A stretch of 39,700 nucleotides of DNA. Source: CAG-582 sp964636965. GTDB taxonomy: Bacteria; Bacillota_I; Bacilli_A; RF39; UBA660. Position 1 is the first letter of the stretch. Each line of letters starts with the position of its first letter. Position numbers and translations under genes: made by a program. Positions 7,633 to 16,102 of the stretch are shown here, in pieces. Below the pieces are notes generated by a model. The model ran no database searches, had not been told where the DNA came from, and worked only from the letters and a program-made list of their open reading frames with translations. The DNA is taken from positions 1-39,700 of the forward strand of contig CAZWST010000008.1 of the NCBI GenBank assembly GCA_964636965.1, written 5' to 3'.

Positions 7633-8652
7633 GTGAAAAAAAATAAGGTAGCTCTTTATTATGGTTTAATGGTAGTCTTATTTATTCTTATTGGCGTATC
7701 TTCCTTTTTCTTTAATTATTTTTATAATTTAAGGGATGAAGATTTATCAATTGAGAATGTCATTGTCAGTGAATCAAATAAAATGAGTTATAATGTTAAA
7801 CAATTTGATAATGCATTCTTTAAATCTAGTAGTGAAGAGACTAATTATGTAATGTCTTTAGTTGATAATATTAATACATATTTTAATGTATCAACTGCTT
7901 TTTCAAACCCAGTTGAAGGAGAATATAGTTACTTTATAAAAGGTTATATTGTTATGCATCAAGGCGGAGAAGAAGTAAAAAACGAGATATACTCAAGTGA
8001 AATAAACAAGTACACTATTACTGGATCTGTAATTAACTTAAGTAGTAATTTTGATATAGATTTAGATAGTTTGCTTACTGAATATCAAAATCAAATTAAG
8101 AATTTAGATATTAATGTTACAAGTGAAATTATTTATGATATTAATTATAACTATTCTGTTTTCAGTGAAAAACTTGGTAAATCTTTAATGAACAGTAAAA
8201 AACTAAGTGTAAAAGTACCAATTAGTGATATTACAAATATCACATTAACTGATGATTCAGAAGAAATAAAAAAAGAATTCAGTGAACTTAATAAAGATGA
8301 TAATAAAGTTTATGTAATTGTTTGTCTAGAATTCTTAGGTGCAATAATAATATTTATACTACTTATCGTTCTTATTGTAAAAAGAGTTAATGGACAAGTA
8401 TCAGTATATCAAGATAAATTAAATAAAATCTTAGATAGATACAGTGATTATTTAGTAAATTTAACAGAATTACCTGATTTATCTAAATATGATATCTTAT
8501 TTGTTAATGATTTTGAAGATATTTTAGAAACATCAAGAAAACTAAATTTACCAATAAACTATATTGAAGTAATAAAAAAACATGAAGCAACATTCATGAT
8601 ATTAAAAGATAATCAAGTATATGTTTATAAACTAAATAGTAAGAACGCCTAA
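7633..8652 (+). CDS. DUF5305-like membrane protein
   Basis: 339 residues from the GTG at 7633, 8 bases after AAGGGTGAG; the GTG at 7624 is part of that ribosome site. One TM helix lies near residues 9-29, an extracytoplasmic domain of about 200 residues follows (GEYSYFIKGYIVMH, ITGSVINLSSNFDIDLDSL), a second TM lies near 230-252, and a cytoplasmic tail of about 85 residues ends with FVNDFEDILETSRKLNLPI and a Y-VYKL finish. This TM-ectodomain-TM-tail layout and the tail pattern fit DUF5305 proteins, which are known near SipW-type signal peptidases and TasA-like proteins. No signal peptidase gene is present here. It probably acts with the preceding secreted protein. Confidence 0.6.
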   Translation: MKKNKVALYYGLMVVLFILIGVSSFFFNYFYNLRDEDLSIENVIVSESNKMSYNVKQFDNAFFKSSSEETNYVMSLVDNINTYFNVSTAFSNPVEGEYSYFIKGYIVMHQGGEEVKNEIYSSEINKYTITGSVINLSSNFDIDLDSLLTEYQNQIKNLDINVTSEIIYDINYNYSVFSEKLGKSLMNSKKLSVKVPISDITNITLTDDSEEIKKEFSELNKDDNKVYVIVCLEFLGAIIIFILLIVLIVKRVNGQVSVYQDKLNKILDRYSDYLVNLTELPDLSKYDILFVNDFEDILETSRKLNLPINYIEVIKKHEATFMILKDNQVYVYKLNSKNA

Positions 8653-8667
8653 GTTCTTACTTTTTTT
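8638..8667 (+). terminator. Terminator after the DUF5305-like gene
   Basis: Stem AGTAAGAAC/GTTCTTACT with loop GCCTAA is followed by a T run. The 5' arm encodes the last residues of the protein. Confidence 0.9.
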
Positions 8668-8707
8668 ATATCTCCAATAATTTAATCTTTTATAACAATA
8701 GACATTT

Positions 8708-8716
8708 TGGTATAAT
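8708..8716 (+). promoter_or_regulatory. Extended -10 promoter for the phosphoesterase gene
   Basis: TGG-TATAAT (extended -10) lies 17 bases before the start codon. No good -35 hexamer is seen. Confidence 0.5.
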
Positions 8717-8732
8717 TATTTAGGTGAATAAA

Positions 8733-9629
8733 ATGTTAAGAATAAAATATTATAGCTTAGAAGATAGTTTAATAAATGAAAATATTAAAATAGTAAATGC
8801 AACTGATGTACATAGTAATGTTTTATATCTTAAAGATGTAATCAGTTATGCAGAATATATTGGTGCAGACGTAATTACAATAGCAGGGGATTTATTTGAT
8901 TCAGTAGATAATATCCATAATGGAGAAATAGTTGATACTTTAAAAAGTGTTAAAAGTATAAAGATAGTTATAAGTAATGGTAATCATGACTTAGTTAAAA
9001 TAAAAGGAAAAGGCTTATTTGCTCATCTTACATATGAACCAAATTACCAATATTATAATTCCCTTAAAGAATCAGAAAATATTCATGTGCTTCTTAAAGG
9101 CGAGGATTCATTCTCATTTAAATCGATTGATTTTACTTCTTTAGATCCAGGACAGGAATGGTATGATGTTCAAAAAGAAGATAGTAAAGTATTTAAAAGT
9201 ATTCTTGATGAATACTTAAAAGAATTAAGTGATGAAAAGAAATTTAGAGTAATGCTTTTACATTCTTGTAATGGTTTAATAATTAATAATAAATTACCTG
9301 AAGAAATAAAGAATGTAAATCTTATTCTATCTGGTCATAATCATGGTTGTTTAACGCCAGAATTCTTTCAAGGCATTTCAAAAAATAATCGAGGCCTTAT
9401 TGGTCCATATAACCGCCTATTTATGAAAGGAAGCTATGGATTTTGGGAAAATGGAAATACCAGTGTTATTCTTTCAAATGGAGTAACTAAAATGGGTGAA
9501 AGTCATGGTTCTAAACTAGTTACTAACATTGTAAATAAGTTATATAAACAAGATATTGAAGTAATTGAATTAAAAAAAGGAGAAAACCACAGTTTAAGAT
9601 TAGTTAAGAAAATAGTACAAAAACACTAA
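8733..9629 (+). CDS. Calcineurin-like metallophosphoesterase
   Basis: 298 residues from the ATG at 8733; the in-frame GTG at 8724 is inside the AGGTGA ribosome site. The metal-binding motifs of the superfamily appear in order: D25-x-H27, GDLFD with D53, GNHD at 83-86, LLHS near 172, and GHNHG near 205. There is no signal peptide, so the enzyme is cytoplasmic. The segment after GHNHG is longer than usual (FFQGISKNNRGLIGPYNRLFMKG), as in YkuE/YaeI-like enzymes. The substrate cannot be told; nucleotides, phosphodiesters or lipid-linked phosphates are all possible. The next gene follows within 30 bases. Confidence 0.88.
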   Translation: MLRIKYYSLEDSLINENIKIVNATDVHSNVLYLKDVISYAEYIGADVITIAGDLFDSVDNIHNGEIVDTLKSVKSIKIVISNGNHDLVKIKGKGLFAHLTYEPNYQYYNSLKESENIHVLLKGEDSFSFKSIDFTSLDPGQEWYDVQKEDSKVFKSILDEYLKELSDEKKFRVMLLHSCNGLIINNKLPEEIKNVNLILSGHNHGCLTPEFFQGISKNNRGLIGPYNRLFMKGSYGFWENGNTSVILSNGVTKMGESHGSKLVTNIVNKLYKQDIEVIELKKGENHSLRLVKKIVQKH

Positions 9630-9658
9630 GATGGCATATTATATATTGAGGTGATAAT

Positions 9659-9901
9659 TTGGAAATCAATGATGGAGTATTCCAAAAAATCGAAAAAAAG
9701 ACCAATGTGTCAAAAGAAAATATAATTAATATTGCATCAAAGCTTAACGAAGGAAATATGAAAGATCCTGCTACTTTAAGTAGTATTATTGAAGAATTAG
9801 CAAACTTAGCTGGTAAAAAAGTAAGTAAAGAAAAAGAAGAAAAAATAATTGAATTAATTATTAATGATAAAGTTCCAAAAAATTTAGATAATATGATATA
9901 A
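9659..9901 (+). CDS. spoVIF: Stage VI sporulation protein F (SpoVIF) family
   Basis: 80 residues from a TTG start preceded by GAGGTGAT. The whole chain fits the SpoVIF family of Bacilli, where a short helical protein reads F-KIEKKTNV near the N terminus, then a helical middle (LSSIIEELANLAGKKVSKEKEEKI, cut here to its ends LSSII and EEKI) and the end INDKVPKNLDNM. In Bacillus subtilis the protein acts in the mother cell during spore coat assembly. Here it sits between a phosphoesterase and a NUDIX gene rather than in a sporulation cluster. Whether this organism forms spores cannot be seen from the window. Confidence 0.75.
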   Translation: MEINDGVFQKIEKKTNVSKENIINIASKLNEGNMKDPATLSSIIEELANLAGKKVSKEKEEKIIELIINDKVPKNLDNMI

Positions 9902-9928
9902 TAATTAATAGAATAAGGAGAGGGTAGT

Positions 9929-10429
9929 ATGTTATTTAAAGATGAAGTAAAAACAATAGAAGAACTTATTAATAAATTAAGTAACTTTGATACTGAATTT
10001 AATGATGTAAAGGCTTGTGTTATCTGCTTTGTATTTGATAAAGATAATAATTTAATATTAAATAGAAGAGGACCAGGGGCAAGAGATGAAGTAGGTATGC
10101 TTCAAGCAATTGGAGGATCAGTTAATAAAACTGATGAAGATTTTAGAAGCGCTATGGCTCGTGAATTGAAAGAAGAAGCAGGAAATGCTGAATTTGAAAT
10201 TGGAGAGTTTTTAGGTGCTGTTGTAAATCCTGCAGTTGATAAACAAACAGGAAAACTTATAAATTGGATTATTATGGGGTATCGTGGAAAACTAGTGTCT
10301 GGAGATGTTGAAAATATGGAACCAGATAGATGCATAGGTTTTGAAAAAGCTCCAATAGATGGATTTAAAGAGGAAGAAATATCTCGTACAACGTATAAAT
10401 TTATAGCTGATATGTTAAGTAATAAGTAG
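9929..10429 (+). CDS. NUDIX hydrolase
   Basis: 166 residues. A NUDIX box runs from G63 to G85: GSVNKTD, E70, seven residues, then RELKEEAG (R78-E79, E82-E83). The box has one extra residue before E70 compared with GX5EX7REUXEEXGU, but every catalytic acid is present. It hydrolyses a nucleoside diphosphate linked to another group; the substrate is unknown. LNRRGPGARDEVGMLQAIGG before the box resembles mutT/ADP-sugar type members. An AAGGAGAGGG ribosome site precedes the ATG. Confidence 0.9.
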   Translation: MLFKDEVKTIEELINKLSNFDTEFNDVKACVICFVFDKDNNLILNRRGPGARDEVGMLQAIGGSVNKTDEDFRSAMARELKEEAGNAEFEIGEFLGAVVNPAVDKQTGKLINWIIMGYRGKLVSGDVENMEPDRCIGFEKAPIDGFKEEEISRTTYKFIADMLSNK

Positions 10430-10449
10430 AATTATTTCTACTTATTTTT
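10421..10449 (+). terminator. Terminator after the NUDIX gene
   Basis: An 11-bp stem AATAAGTAGAA/TTCTACTTATT with loop TTAT is followed by TTT. The stop codon of the gene lies in the 5' arm. Confidence 0.85.
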
Positions 10450-10454
10450 AATTA

Positions 10455-10463
10455 TGATATAAT
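10455..10463 (+). promoter_or_regulatory. Extended -10 promoter for the BIG2-like gene
   Basis: TGA-TATAAT, 25 bases before the start codon at 10488. The -35 region is poor. Confidence 0.5.
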
Positions 10464-10487
10464 CAATTTATAAAGTGGTGATGAGGC

Positions 10488-11474
10488 ATGAAAAAGTATT
10501 TCTTTAAAAGTGATGGAACAATTAAAGTAGTAAATATGATTATTTTATTATCAATTATCTTTATATCTATCATGTCATTTATATTTTTTAAATTTTTACG
10601 TGTTAAATACGAAGAACCAAATGAAACATATAAAAAAGAAGAAAAAACCTCTAGTATAAACCTTTGTAACAACTGTGATTTTTATTTTACATTAGATTCT
10701 CTTTCTTTTGAAACTTATCATGATTATAAAATAAGCAATTATATAGATACAACTAATATGTTAATTAATAATTTAAAATTTGATGAATATGATAAAGATT
10801 TAATAAGTATTGAAACGAAAGATAAAGATCTCGTTATAAGTGTTAAAAATAAAGTTGGTAAGACTAAATTAGTTGCAACATATGCCGATATTAAAAGAGA
10901 AATAGATATTACTATTACCCCTGATGAAATACATTCAATTAAGTTACTAGATCATCCATACTATATATACAATAATAAAGATAATGCCTTAAATCTTATT
11001 ACTGACCCCATCGGGATAGATACAAGTAATTTAAATATCACGGTGGAAAATCCTCTTATTGCTACAATTGAAAATGGTAAGATTAAAGGATTAAGTGAAG
11101 GTGTAACTAAAATAAAACTTCTTTATAACGGGGAAGAAACTACGGAAGATTTATATGTCTATAATGATTTAATTCATATAACTAAGAATAAAGAAGTAGA
11201 AGAACTATATAACATCAAATTAAGTGAATTTAAAGATAGTAAGTATAATGTAATTATTACGTTAGACGATTCAACTAATAAAGGATACACTATGAGTGAT
11301 TTAATCATTACTCATGAAGATAATGGAATTACACCAATAGTTGAATACGATGGTAAAAATAGTATTGATACCAAAAGTTATAAATATCGTATAACTATCT
11401 CTGGTGAGTCTGGTGAATCAATAATTAAGTTTACTTTAGGAAATACAACAAGAATATTAAGAGTAGGAGATTAA
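10488..11474 (+). CDS. Membrane-anchored extracellular protein with a BIG2-like Ig domain
   Basis: 328 residues. One TM helix near 14-37 anchors the protein with its bulk outside. A Cys pair (CNNC) lies near residues 60-63. Residues of about 150-235 fit a bacterial Ig-like (BIG2) domain: SIKLLD at its start, then NPLIATIENGKIKGLSEG and TKIKLLYNG, the usual IA-V-NGKI-GLSEG-T-I pattern. The last 95 residues are another beta-rich domain with no family I recognise. The following genes are packed closely (2 and 21 bases), so an operon with the zinc-ribbon and YkgJ-like genes is likely. Confidence 0.7.
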   Translation: MKKYFFKSDGTIKVVNMIILLSIIFISIMSFIFFKFLRVKYEEPNETYKKEEKTSSINLCNNCDFYFTLDSLSFETYHDYKISNYIDTTNMLINNLKFDEYDKDLISIETKDKDLVISVKNKVGKTKLVATYADIKREIDITITPDEIHSIKLLDHPYYIYNNKDNALNLITDPIGIDTSNLNITVENPLIATIENGKIKGLSEGVTKIKLLYNGEETTEDLYVYNDLIHITKNKEVEELYNIKLSEFKDSKYNVIITLDDSTNKGYTMSDLIITHEDNGITPIVEYDGKNSIDTKSYKYRITISGESGESIIKFTLGNTTRILRVGD

Positions 11475-11476
11475 TT

Positions 11477-11791
11477 ATGGCAATATGTGTAAACTGTGGA
11501 AGAGAAATAAAGGTAATATCAAGAAATTGTCCTTACTGTAATACTCCAATTGGGATGTCTAGTGTTACATCCAAAGAAAGCATTAAACATATGAAAAATG
11601 ACTACGACCATAAAGATAATACATTATTTCTCTTAAGTGTTCTCATTCCTTTCTTTGGATTAATTATAAGCAAAATAAAGAGTGAAGAAGAACCATTAAA
11701 AGCTAAAAGTGCTTTAAGTGGCTTTTTAATTGGTACTATTATTTATTTAGCATTAATAGCTTTCATATTAATTATAAATATTGTAAAATAA
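11477..11791 (+). CDS. Zinc-ribbon membrane protein
   Basis: 104 residues. Four cysteines form a classic zinc ribbon: C4-x2-C7 and C18-x2-C21. Two TM helices follow near 49-66 and 77-103, with a charged loop between. Proteins of this layout are common in Firmicutes and of unknown role. The AGGAGA ribosome site lies inside the end of the preceding gene, indicating coupling. Confidence 0.75.
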   Translation: MAICVNCGREIKVISRNCPYCNTPIGMSSVTSKESIKHMKNDYDHKDNTLFLLSVLIPFFGLIISKIKSEEEPLKAKSALSGFLIGTIIYLALIAFILIINIVK

Positions 11792-11812
11792 TAGTTGGTA
11801 AGGGTGAATATA

Positions 11813-12271
11813 ATGAAGTATAAAATGGATGACTCAATTGGTCAAAATAAATGTTTGGGAGCTAAATGCCCAAATCACTGCTGCAGTGAAAAGTTTATTG
11901 GTCTAAGTGCATCTTTAGAATATGATGATGTTATAGATTCTGGTATGCCTCTTTTAAGTGAAGAAGAGTATAAGAAAATATTAGATGCTGGAAAAGAAGA
12001 ATACGTAAGCATCATTGATGGTAAACCATATTTAAAAGTATATGATGATAACCTATGTGCAGCTTTCAAAGATGGAAAATGCTTAATTTATGATGTAAGA
12101 CCAGATGTATGTAAAATTTATCCATTTTATTTTGATCAATCTTGTGGATTTTGCAAAGATAAGAATTGTCCAGGTAATTTTACACTTGATGATCTAACAC
12201 CAGAACATTATGAATTACTTAAAAAAAGAATAGATTTATTCTTAAATAATCGTAATAATAACAAAGATTAG
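11813..12271 (+). CDS. YkgJ-like Cys-cluster protein
   Basis: 152 residues from the ATG at 11813, which follows AAGGGTGA; the in-frame TTG at 11795 lies upstream of that site. The N terminus carries C14-x4-C19-x3-C23-C24, followed by a middle region with C-AAFKDGKC-IYD-RPDVC-IYPF and a final C-x2-C-x4-C group. This is the pattern of the YkgJ/UPF0153 family (CxxCxxCC proteins), thought to bind zinc or an iron-sulfur cluster. The family's reaction is not established. The protein is cytoplasmic. Confidence 0.82.
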   Translation: MKYKMDDSIGQNKCLGAKCPNHCCSEKFIGLSASLEYDDVIDSGMPLLSEEEYKKILDAGKEEYVSIIDGKPYLKVYDDNLCAAFKDGKCLIYDVRPDVCKIYPFYFDQSCGFCKDKNCPGNFTLDDLTPEHYELLKKRIDLFLNNRNNNKD

Positions 12272-12341
12272 ACATATAATTTATTAATAATAGTGTATTT
12301 TTATAAAATAATTAGTTTTTCGACACAATTCGACAAATAAG

Positions 12342-12369
12342 AAGTGGTATTTATTATATACTACTTTTT
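12342..12369 (+). terminator. Terminator upstream of relP
   Basis: A 9-bp stem AAGTGGTAT/ATACTACTT (one G-T pair) with a 7-nt loop, then TTT. It lies just ahead of the relP promoter and probably ends transcription of the 10488-12271 genes. Confidence 0.65.
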
Positions 12370-12371
12370 GT

Positions 12372-12400
12372 TTGACATATTGTTTTTATTAAGGTATACT
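12372..12400 (+). promoter_or_regulatory. Sigma-A-type promoter of relP
   Basis: TTGACA (12372-12377), 17-base spacer, TATACT (12395-12400). Near-consensus and 31 bases before the relP start codon. Confidence 0.85.
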
Positions 12401-12431
12401 TGATAAATCGCGCAAAAAAGAGGTGATAAAT

Positions 12432-13043
12432 GTGAATGATATAGATGAAATTATGGAAAAATATGAATTTGGAAAACAAATGCTAGAAACAGAAATAGAT
12501 ATATTAATAAAAGAATTTTCTATAATGCATGGTTATAATCCCGTTGAACATATAAAATCAAGAATAAAGAGCAAAAAAAGCATTCAAGAAAAACTAATAA
12601 GAAAAAATATTGAAGTAACTACATCTAATATAGTTAATCATCTAACTGATATAATAGGTGTTAGAATAGTTTGTTCTTTTATACCTGATGTTTATGATGT
12701 AGTATCAACAATTGCTCAATCAAAAAATATTATTATAAAAGAGAGAAAAGATTATATAGCAAATCCCAAAGAATCAGGTTATTCAAGTTATCACTTAATC
12801 GTGTTTGTTCCAATATACTTAAAAGGTAAGGTTGAATATGTACCAGCAGAAATACAGGTACGTACAGTAGCTATGGATTTCTGGGCTAGTTTAGACCATA
12901 AGATTCAATATAAATTTGATGATTCTTCGATACCAGAAGATGTTAAAGTTGAGTTATTTGATTATTCACGTGCCATTAATGAGCTTGATAACCGTATGAT
13001 GAATTTAAATGAATTAATGAAAAAATATAAAAAAGAATTGTAA
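12432..13043 (+). CDS. relP: Small alarmone synthetase, YwaC/RelP-like
   Basis: 203 residues, a RelA/SpoT synthetase domain alone, with no hydrolase or TGS/ACT domains. It makes (p)ppGpp from ATP and GDP/GTP. Seen: HGYNPVEHIKSRIKS at 33-47, DIIGVRI with D73 (metal), KDYIANPKESGYSSYHL with Y117 (base stacking), and EIQVRT with E140 (catalytic), then AMDFWASLDHK. HGYNP-EHIKSR and the C-terminal helix match Bacillus YwaC (RelP/SasA) better than YjbM (RelQ). The start is the GTG at 12432; the GTG at 12423 is part of the AGGTGA ribosome site. It is monocistronic, with its own strong promoter and terminator. Confidence 0.9.
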   Translation: MNDIDEIMEKYEFGKQMLETEIDILIKEFSIMHGYNPVEHIKSRIKSKKSIQEKLIRKNIEVTTSNIVNHLTDIIGVRIVCSFIPDVYDVVSTIAQSKNIIIKERKDYIANPKESGYSSYHLIVFVPIYLKGKVEYVPAEIQVRTVAMDFWASLDHKIQYKFDDSSIPEDVKVELFDYSRAINELDNRMMNLNELMKKYKKEL

Positions 13044-13060
13044 AATCAATTCTTTTTTTT
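13031..13060 (+). terminator. Terminator after relP
   Basis: A 10-bp stem AAAAGAATTG/CAATTCTTTT with loop TAAAAT and a T run. The 5' arm lies in the last codons. Confidence 0.9.
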
Positions 13061-13119
13061 ATATTTTAGAAGTAAAGTAAAAAAATTCAGGTAAAAAGAA
13101 TAATGAAAGGAGGTAAATT

Positions 13120-14034
13120 GTGAAAAAAGGAAAAAATGCTGTCTTCTTAAGTCTGTTAAATGATATAGTATTTAAAACTCTATGGCTAAGAGCAGATGAT
13201 GATTTGAAAATATACTTTAATCGGATCTTATCCTGGGTGTTAAAAAGAGAATTTTCTGGATTTAGAATCGGTCCAAATGAAACTGGTTTAACAGATAAAG
13301 ATAATATAGCAAATAAAGTAGATGTACTTTTACTAAAAGATGATGTAAAAGTAGACATCGAACTTAATAATGCCAGTAGTTCAAATTCAATAAAAAGTGT
13401 AATGAATAAAAGCTTAGTTTATTTAACATATTATATAACGACTTATTATGATGACGATAAGGGAAATAAGTATAATAAACCAATAAAGGTAGAACAAATA
13501 AACTTCAATAATTTTCATTGTCCAGAAGGATACCAGATTGAGAGATTAGATTATAAGTTTACAGATACAACAAATAAAATATCAGAAGATGGAATAGAAT
13601 ATCATCATATCTATCTACCCAGAATGGAAGAATTATGTTACAATAGTGCCATAGTAAATGACATATATAAGGACTTCGCGATGTTATTATGCAAGGATTA
13701 CGAAAGTATGGAAAATCTTGCAGGTAGCGATACAGGGCGATGTGCTTTAGTAAAAATGTTAAAGGCATTGGGGAGTGATGAAGGAATGATAGATGCTGCA
13801 AGAAGAAGAGAAGATGATTTATTGATAGCAAAAATGGATGCTGAAGAACAAGGACTAAAAGAAGGACTTGAACAAGGAATCACGGAAGGTATTGAACAAG
13901 GAATCGAACAAGCAAAAAAAGAAATGATTATATCTATGTTTGAAAATGACATTCCAGTAAAGAAAATATCACAATGTGCTAAAATGTCTGTTGAAGAAGT
14001 AGAAAAAATCTTAGAAGCAGCAAAAAAGGATTAG
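13120..14034 (+). CDS. Rpn family PD-(D/E)XK nuclease / transposase-like protein
   Basis: 304 residues from a GTG with an AAAGGAGG site. The N-terminal 130 residues are the PDDEXK_2 nuclease core: NDIVFKTL (D15, K19), then KVDVLLLKDD with D68 and the IELNN strand with E81-x-N83, the Rpn form of the D...E-x-K/Q active site. The C-terminal part has a short repeated G-E-Q helix (EQGLKEGLEQGITEGIEQ) and a small HTH-like end (PVKKISQCAKMSVEEVEKI). Rpn proteins promote RecA-independent recombination and some act in defence. No terminal inverted repeats are seen, so this is a stand-alone gene, not a mobile element. Confidence 0.85.
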   Translation: MKKGKNAVFLSLLNDIVFKTLWLRADDDLKIYFNRILSWVLKREFSGFRIGPNETGLTDKDNIANKVDVLLLKDDVKVDIELNNASSSNSIKSVMNKSLVYLTYYITTYYDDDKGNKYNKPIKVEQINFNNFHCPEGYQIERLDYKFTDTTNKISEDGIEYHHIYLPRMEELCYNSAIVNDIYKDFAMLLCKDYESMENLAGSDTGRCALVKMLKALGSDEGMIDAARRREDDLLIAKMDAEEQGLKEGLEQGITEGIEQGIEQAKKEMIISMFENDIPVKKISQCAKMSVEEVEKILEAAKKD

Positions 14035-14055
14035 TTTATTCTAATCCTCTTTTTT
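14023..14055. terminator. Bidirectional terminator between convergent genes
   Basis: Stem AGGATTAG/CTAATCCT with loop TTTATT, with A run on the left and T run on the right, so it can act on both strands. The stop codons of both flanking genes (TAG on each strand) are inside the two arms. Confidence 0.85.
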
Positions 14056-15735
14056 TATAATCATATGCATAAATAATGGACAAGCAAGTACAATAGGTAA
14101 GACATATCTCAATATTGCAACCGGTCCTAAAAGAACTGTTATAAATAAAGTAATAAATGGAAGTATTCCAAGAACTCTTTTATATTCTTTTCTTAAAACA
14201 AACATGAATAAAGCAAATACAAGTACATAAATATATATAGATATATTAAATATTAATTTAAATAGTGGGAATTCATTATATCTACCCATCTCTAGTAAAG
14301 CATAATAAGAACCAGCTATCTTGTTTTCCTTAAACCTAAATTCTATATCATAATTACTAAAATCATCATTATCTCTTATTTCCCAAAGAACCCTATAAAC
14401 GTCATCATCAGGTATTTCATCAAATGGATTAAAGTAAGTTTCATTAGTTAAAAGAAATGAATCAATTAAAGTAACTGGATATTTTATACTTAATCTCAAA
14501 AATAGAGTAGCAAACTTTTCAACATGTTTAGCTATATATCCTTTATACATGGTATTTTTAATCGGATCACTTATATGTTCTTTATAACTATGTAATCTTT
14601 TATTTTTAAAAAACTTTTGAATATCTTCTGCATCTTTTTCACTTAACTCCTCGGTGTTATATAATCGACCCATAAATTGAATAGGTAGACTCAAAGCCTC
14701 TCTAGCAGCTGGAAGATCAGGTTCATAATTATAATCAATATATTTGTTTACTCCAAATATCATTAATGCTGAAACTCCAATAATTATTATTCCGTGAAAT
14801 ATATATTTTCTTAAATAAAATAATATAAATGGCAAGAATAAACAAAAAGCATATAAAGCATTATTTCTAAATAATATAGTTAATACAGAGAAGATAATTA
14901 AAATAATTATATTAGAAGTTTTATTTAAATATTTATCTTGTTTTTTTATTAGTTCAATTATATTAATTGAAAGTACTAAATAAAATGCTGCAAATAAGAC
15001 ATCTTTTGTTACAGTTGCAGCCATTACTGGGAATATTGGTAAAAACATAAATGCCAGTAATGTTAAAAACTTTATTATAAAATTTGTCTTATCTTTACTT
15101 AAATAATCAACCAAATAAGCAAGTGATAAAGCAAATATGATAGTTTGTATTATTATATGAATAAATAAACCAATACTACCAGATCCTAAATATTCATCAG
15201 CCACTTTTACCAAAAAGCCAAGAAAAAGTGTATGAACCATTGGATGGTGAGATGAGTATTTACCCATAGCTGTTTGATTTAACTGCCCAGCTGCATCATA
15301 TGAAAATATGCCAGGATAGAAAGATACTATAACGGGTAACCATGCAAGCAATATTAAAATAAAATACCTTATTATTGAATATTTACTATTTTTAAATAGT
15401 TTTTTATCTAATTTATAATCTTTTTTCTTTAAATTATTTATTTTATTTGCTATAAAAAGTAATAAATATGTAATTATAGGTATAAGACCAATAATTGAAA
15501 GTATTGTAGTTACATTAAATAATTTAGTACTTTCAAGCATATTTAGATTTATATAAGAATTAATTATAAGAGATATACAAAAAGCAAATATTGAGCCAAC
15601 TTGTAAACTTCTTTTATCATATTTAAATCTAAATAGGTAAGTACTTAATAAAAATGTAAGTACTAATACTAATATATTATTATTCGATAACCTTGATAGT
15701 ATAATTGATGTTAATATACTTAGTAAAACATTCAT
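14041..15735 (-). CDS. Polytopic membrane protein, GT-C/DUF6020-like glycosyltransferase
   Basis: 564 residues from the ATG at 15735, which has AAGGGGAAGG upstream on this strand; an in-frame TTG further upstream is rejected. About 12-13 TM segments are visible. After TM4-5 comes SFYPGIFSYDAAGQLNQ followed by HHPMVHTLFLGF, a pattern of DUF6020 and related GT-C fold membrane glycosyltransferases, in which acidic residues in the first outer loop act in catalysis. A large outer domain of roughly 150 residues lies between late TM helices. It probably moves a sugar from a polyprenyl-phosphate donor onto a wall polymer or lipid, but donor and acceptor are unknown. It is convergent with the Rpn gene. 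Confidence 0.7.
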   Translation of the reverse strand: MNVLLSILTSIILSRLSNNNILVLVLTFLLSTYLFRFKYDKRSLQVGSIFAFCISLIINSYINLNMLESTKLFNVTTILSIIGLIPIITYLLLFIANKINNLKKKDYKLDKKLFKNSKYSIIRYFILILLAWLPVIVSFYPGIFSYDAAGQLNQTAMGKYSSHHPMVHTLFLGFLVKVADEYLGSGSIGLFIHIIIQTIIFALSLAYLVDYLSKDKTNFIIKFLTLLAFMFLPIFPVMAATVTKDVLFAAFYLVLSINIIELIKKQDKYLNKTSNIIILIIFSVLTILFRNNALYAFCLFLPFILFYLRKYIFHGIIIIGVSALMIFGVNKYIDYNYEPDLPAAREALSLPIQFMGRLYNTEELSEKDAEDIQKFFKNKRLHSYKEHISDPIKNTMYKGYIAKHVEKFATLFLRLSIKYPVTLIDSFLLTNETYFNPFDEIPDDDVYRVLWEIRDNDDFSNYDIEFRFKENKIAGSYYALLEMGRYNEFPLFKLIFNISIYIYVLVFALFMFVLRKEYKRVLGILPFITLFITVLLGPVAILRYVLPIVLACPLFMHMIIKKED

Positions 15736-15825
15736 AATTATTCCTTCCCCTTGTGGCAATATAATAACATATTTTTACATATTTTTCTAATTTTAGGTGG
15801 AAATATAAAATAATTAATATAAAAA

Positions 15826-16014
15826 CTAGTCGTTTAAATTAGTTTCATCAAGATTTTCTAAGGCAAAATCGATGCATTCATTTATGATTTTATTTACAGA
15901 AACATTAGATTTTTTAGATAGTTCCTCAATTCTTTTTAGAACCGAATACTTTATTCTAATTGTCTTTAATACAGATTCTTCTGCGCAAGCTTTTGGTATT
16001 TTAAATTCTCTCAT
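15826..16014 (-). CDS. Ribbon-helix-helix (CopG/Arc-like) DNA-binding protein
   Basis: 62 residues. Residues of about 17-55 read TIRIKYSVLKRIEELSKKSNVS...NKIINECIDFAL, a short basic beta strand followed by two helices, which is the RHH fold. GAGGTGC precedes the ATG. Two perfect 15-bp palindromes lie immediately upstream, as expected for an autoregulated RHH repressor. No toxin gene sits beside it, so a solo regulator is more likely than a TA antitoxin. Confidence 0.75.
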   Translation of the reverse strand: MREFKIPKACAEESVLKTIRIKYSVLKRIEELSKKSNVSVNKIINECIDFALENLDETNLND

Positions 16015-16046
16015 AGATTCGCACCTCTTACAATAAAATTATAAAA

Positions 16047-16089
16047 AAATGTACTACATTTAGTAAGTTACACAAAATGTAGTACATTT
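16047..16089. promoter_or_regulatory. Twin palindromic operators for the RHH regulator
   Basis: AAATGTACTACATTT (16047-16061) and AAATGTAGTACATTT (16075-16089) are each 7-1-7 palindromes and exact inverted copies of each other, with centres 28 bp apart. The left copy lies between a minus-strand TATAAT (16043-16038) and a TTACTA -35-like box, so binding should block the RHH gene. The right copy lies just upstream of a plus-strand TGA-TATAAT box (16103-16111), so it could also control rightward transcription. Confidence 0.75.
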
Positions 16090-16102
16090 ATACATGAATC
16101 TA

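Noticed and set aside
13120..14034. Insertion sequence around the Rpn/PDDEXK gene
   Set aside because: No inverted repeats or target duplications are visible at its ends; Rpn proteins are often stand-alone chromosomal genes.
15826..16014. Toxin-antitoxin antitoxin
   Set aside because: The RHH fold fits, but no toxin gene overlaps or adjoins it; the neighbour downstream is a 564-residue membrane protein.
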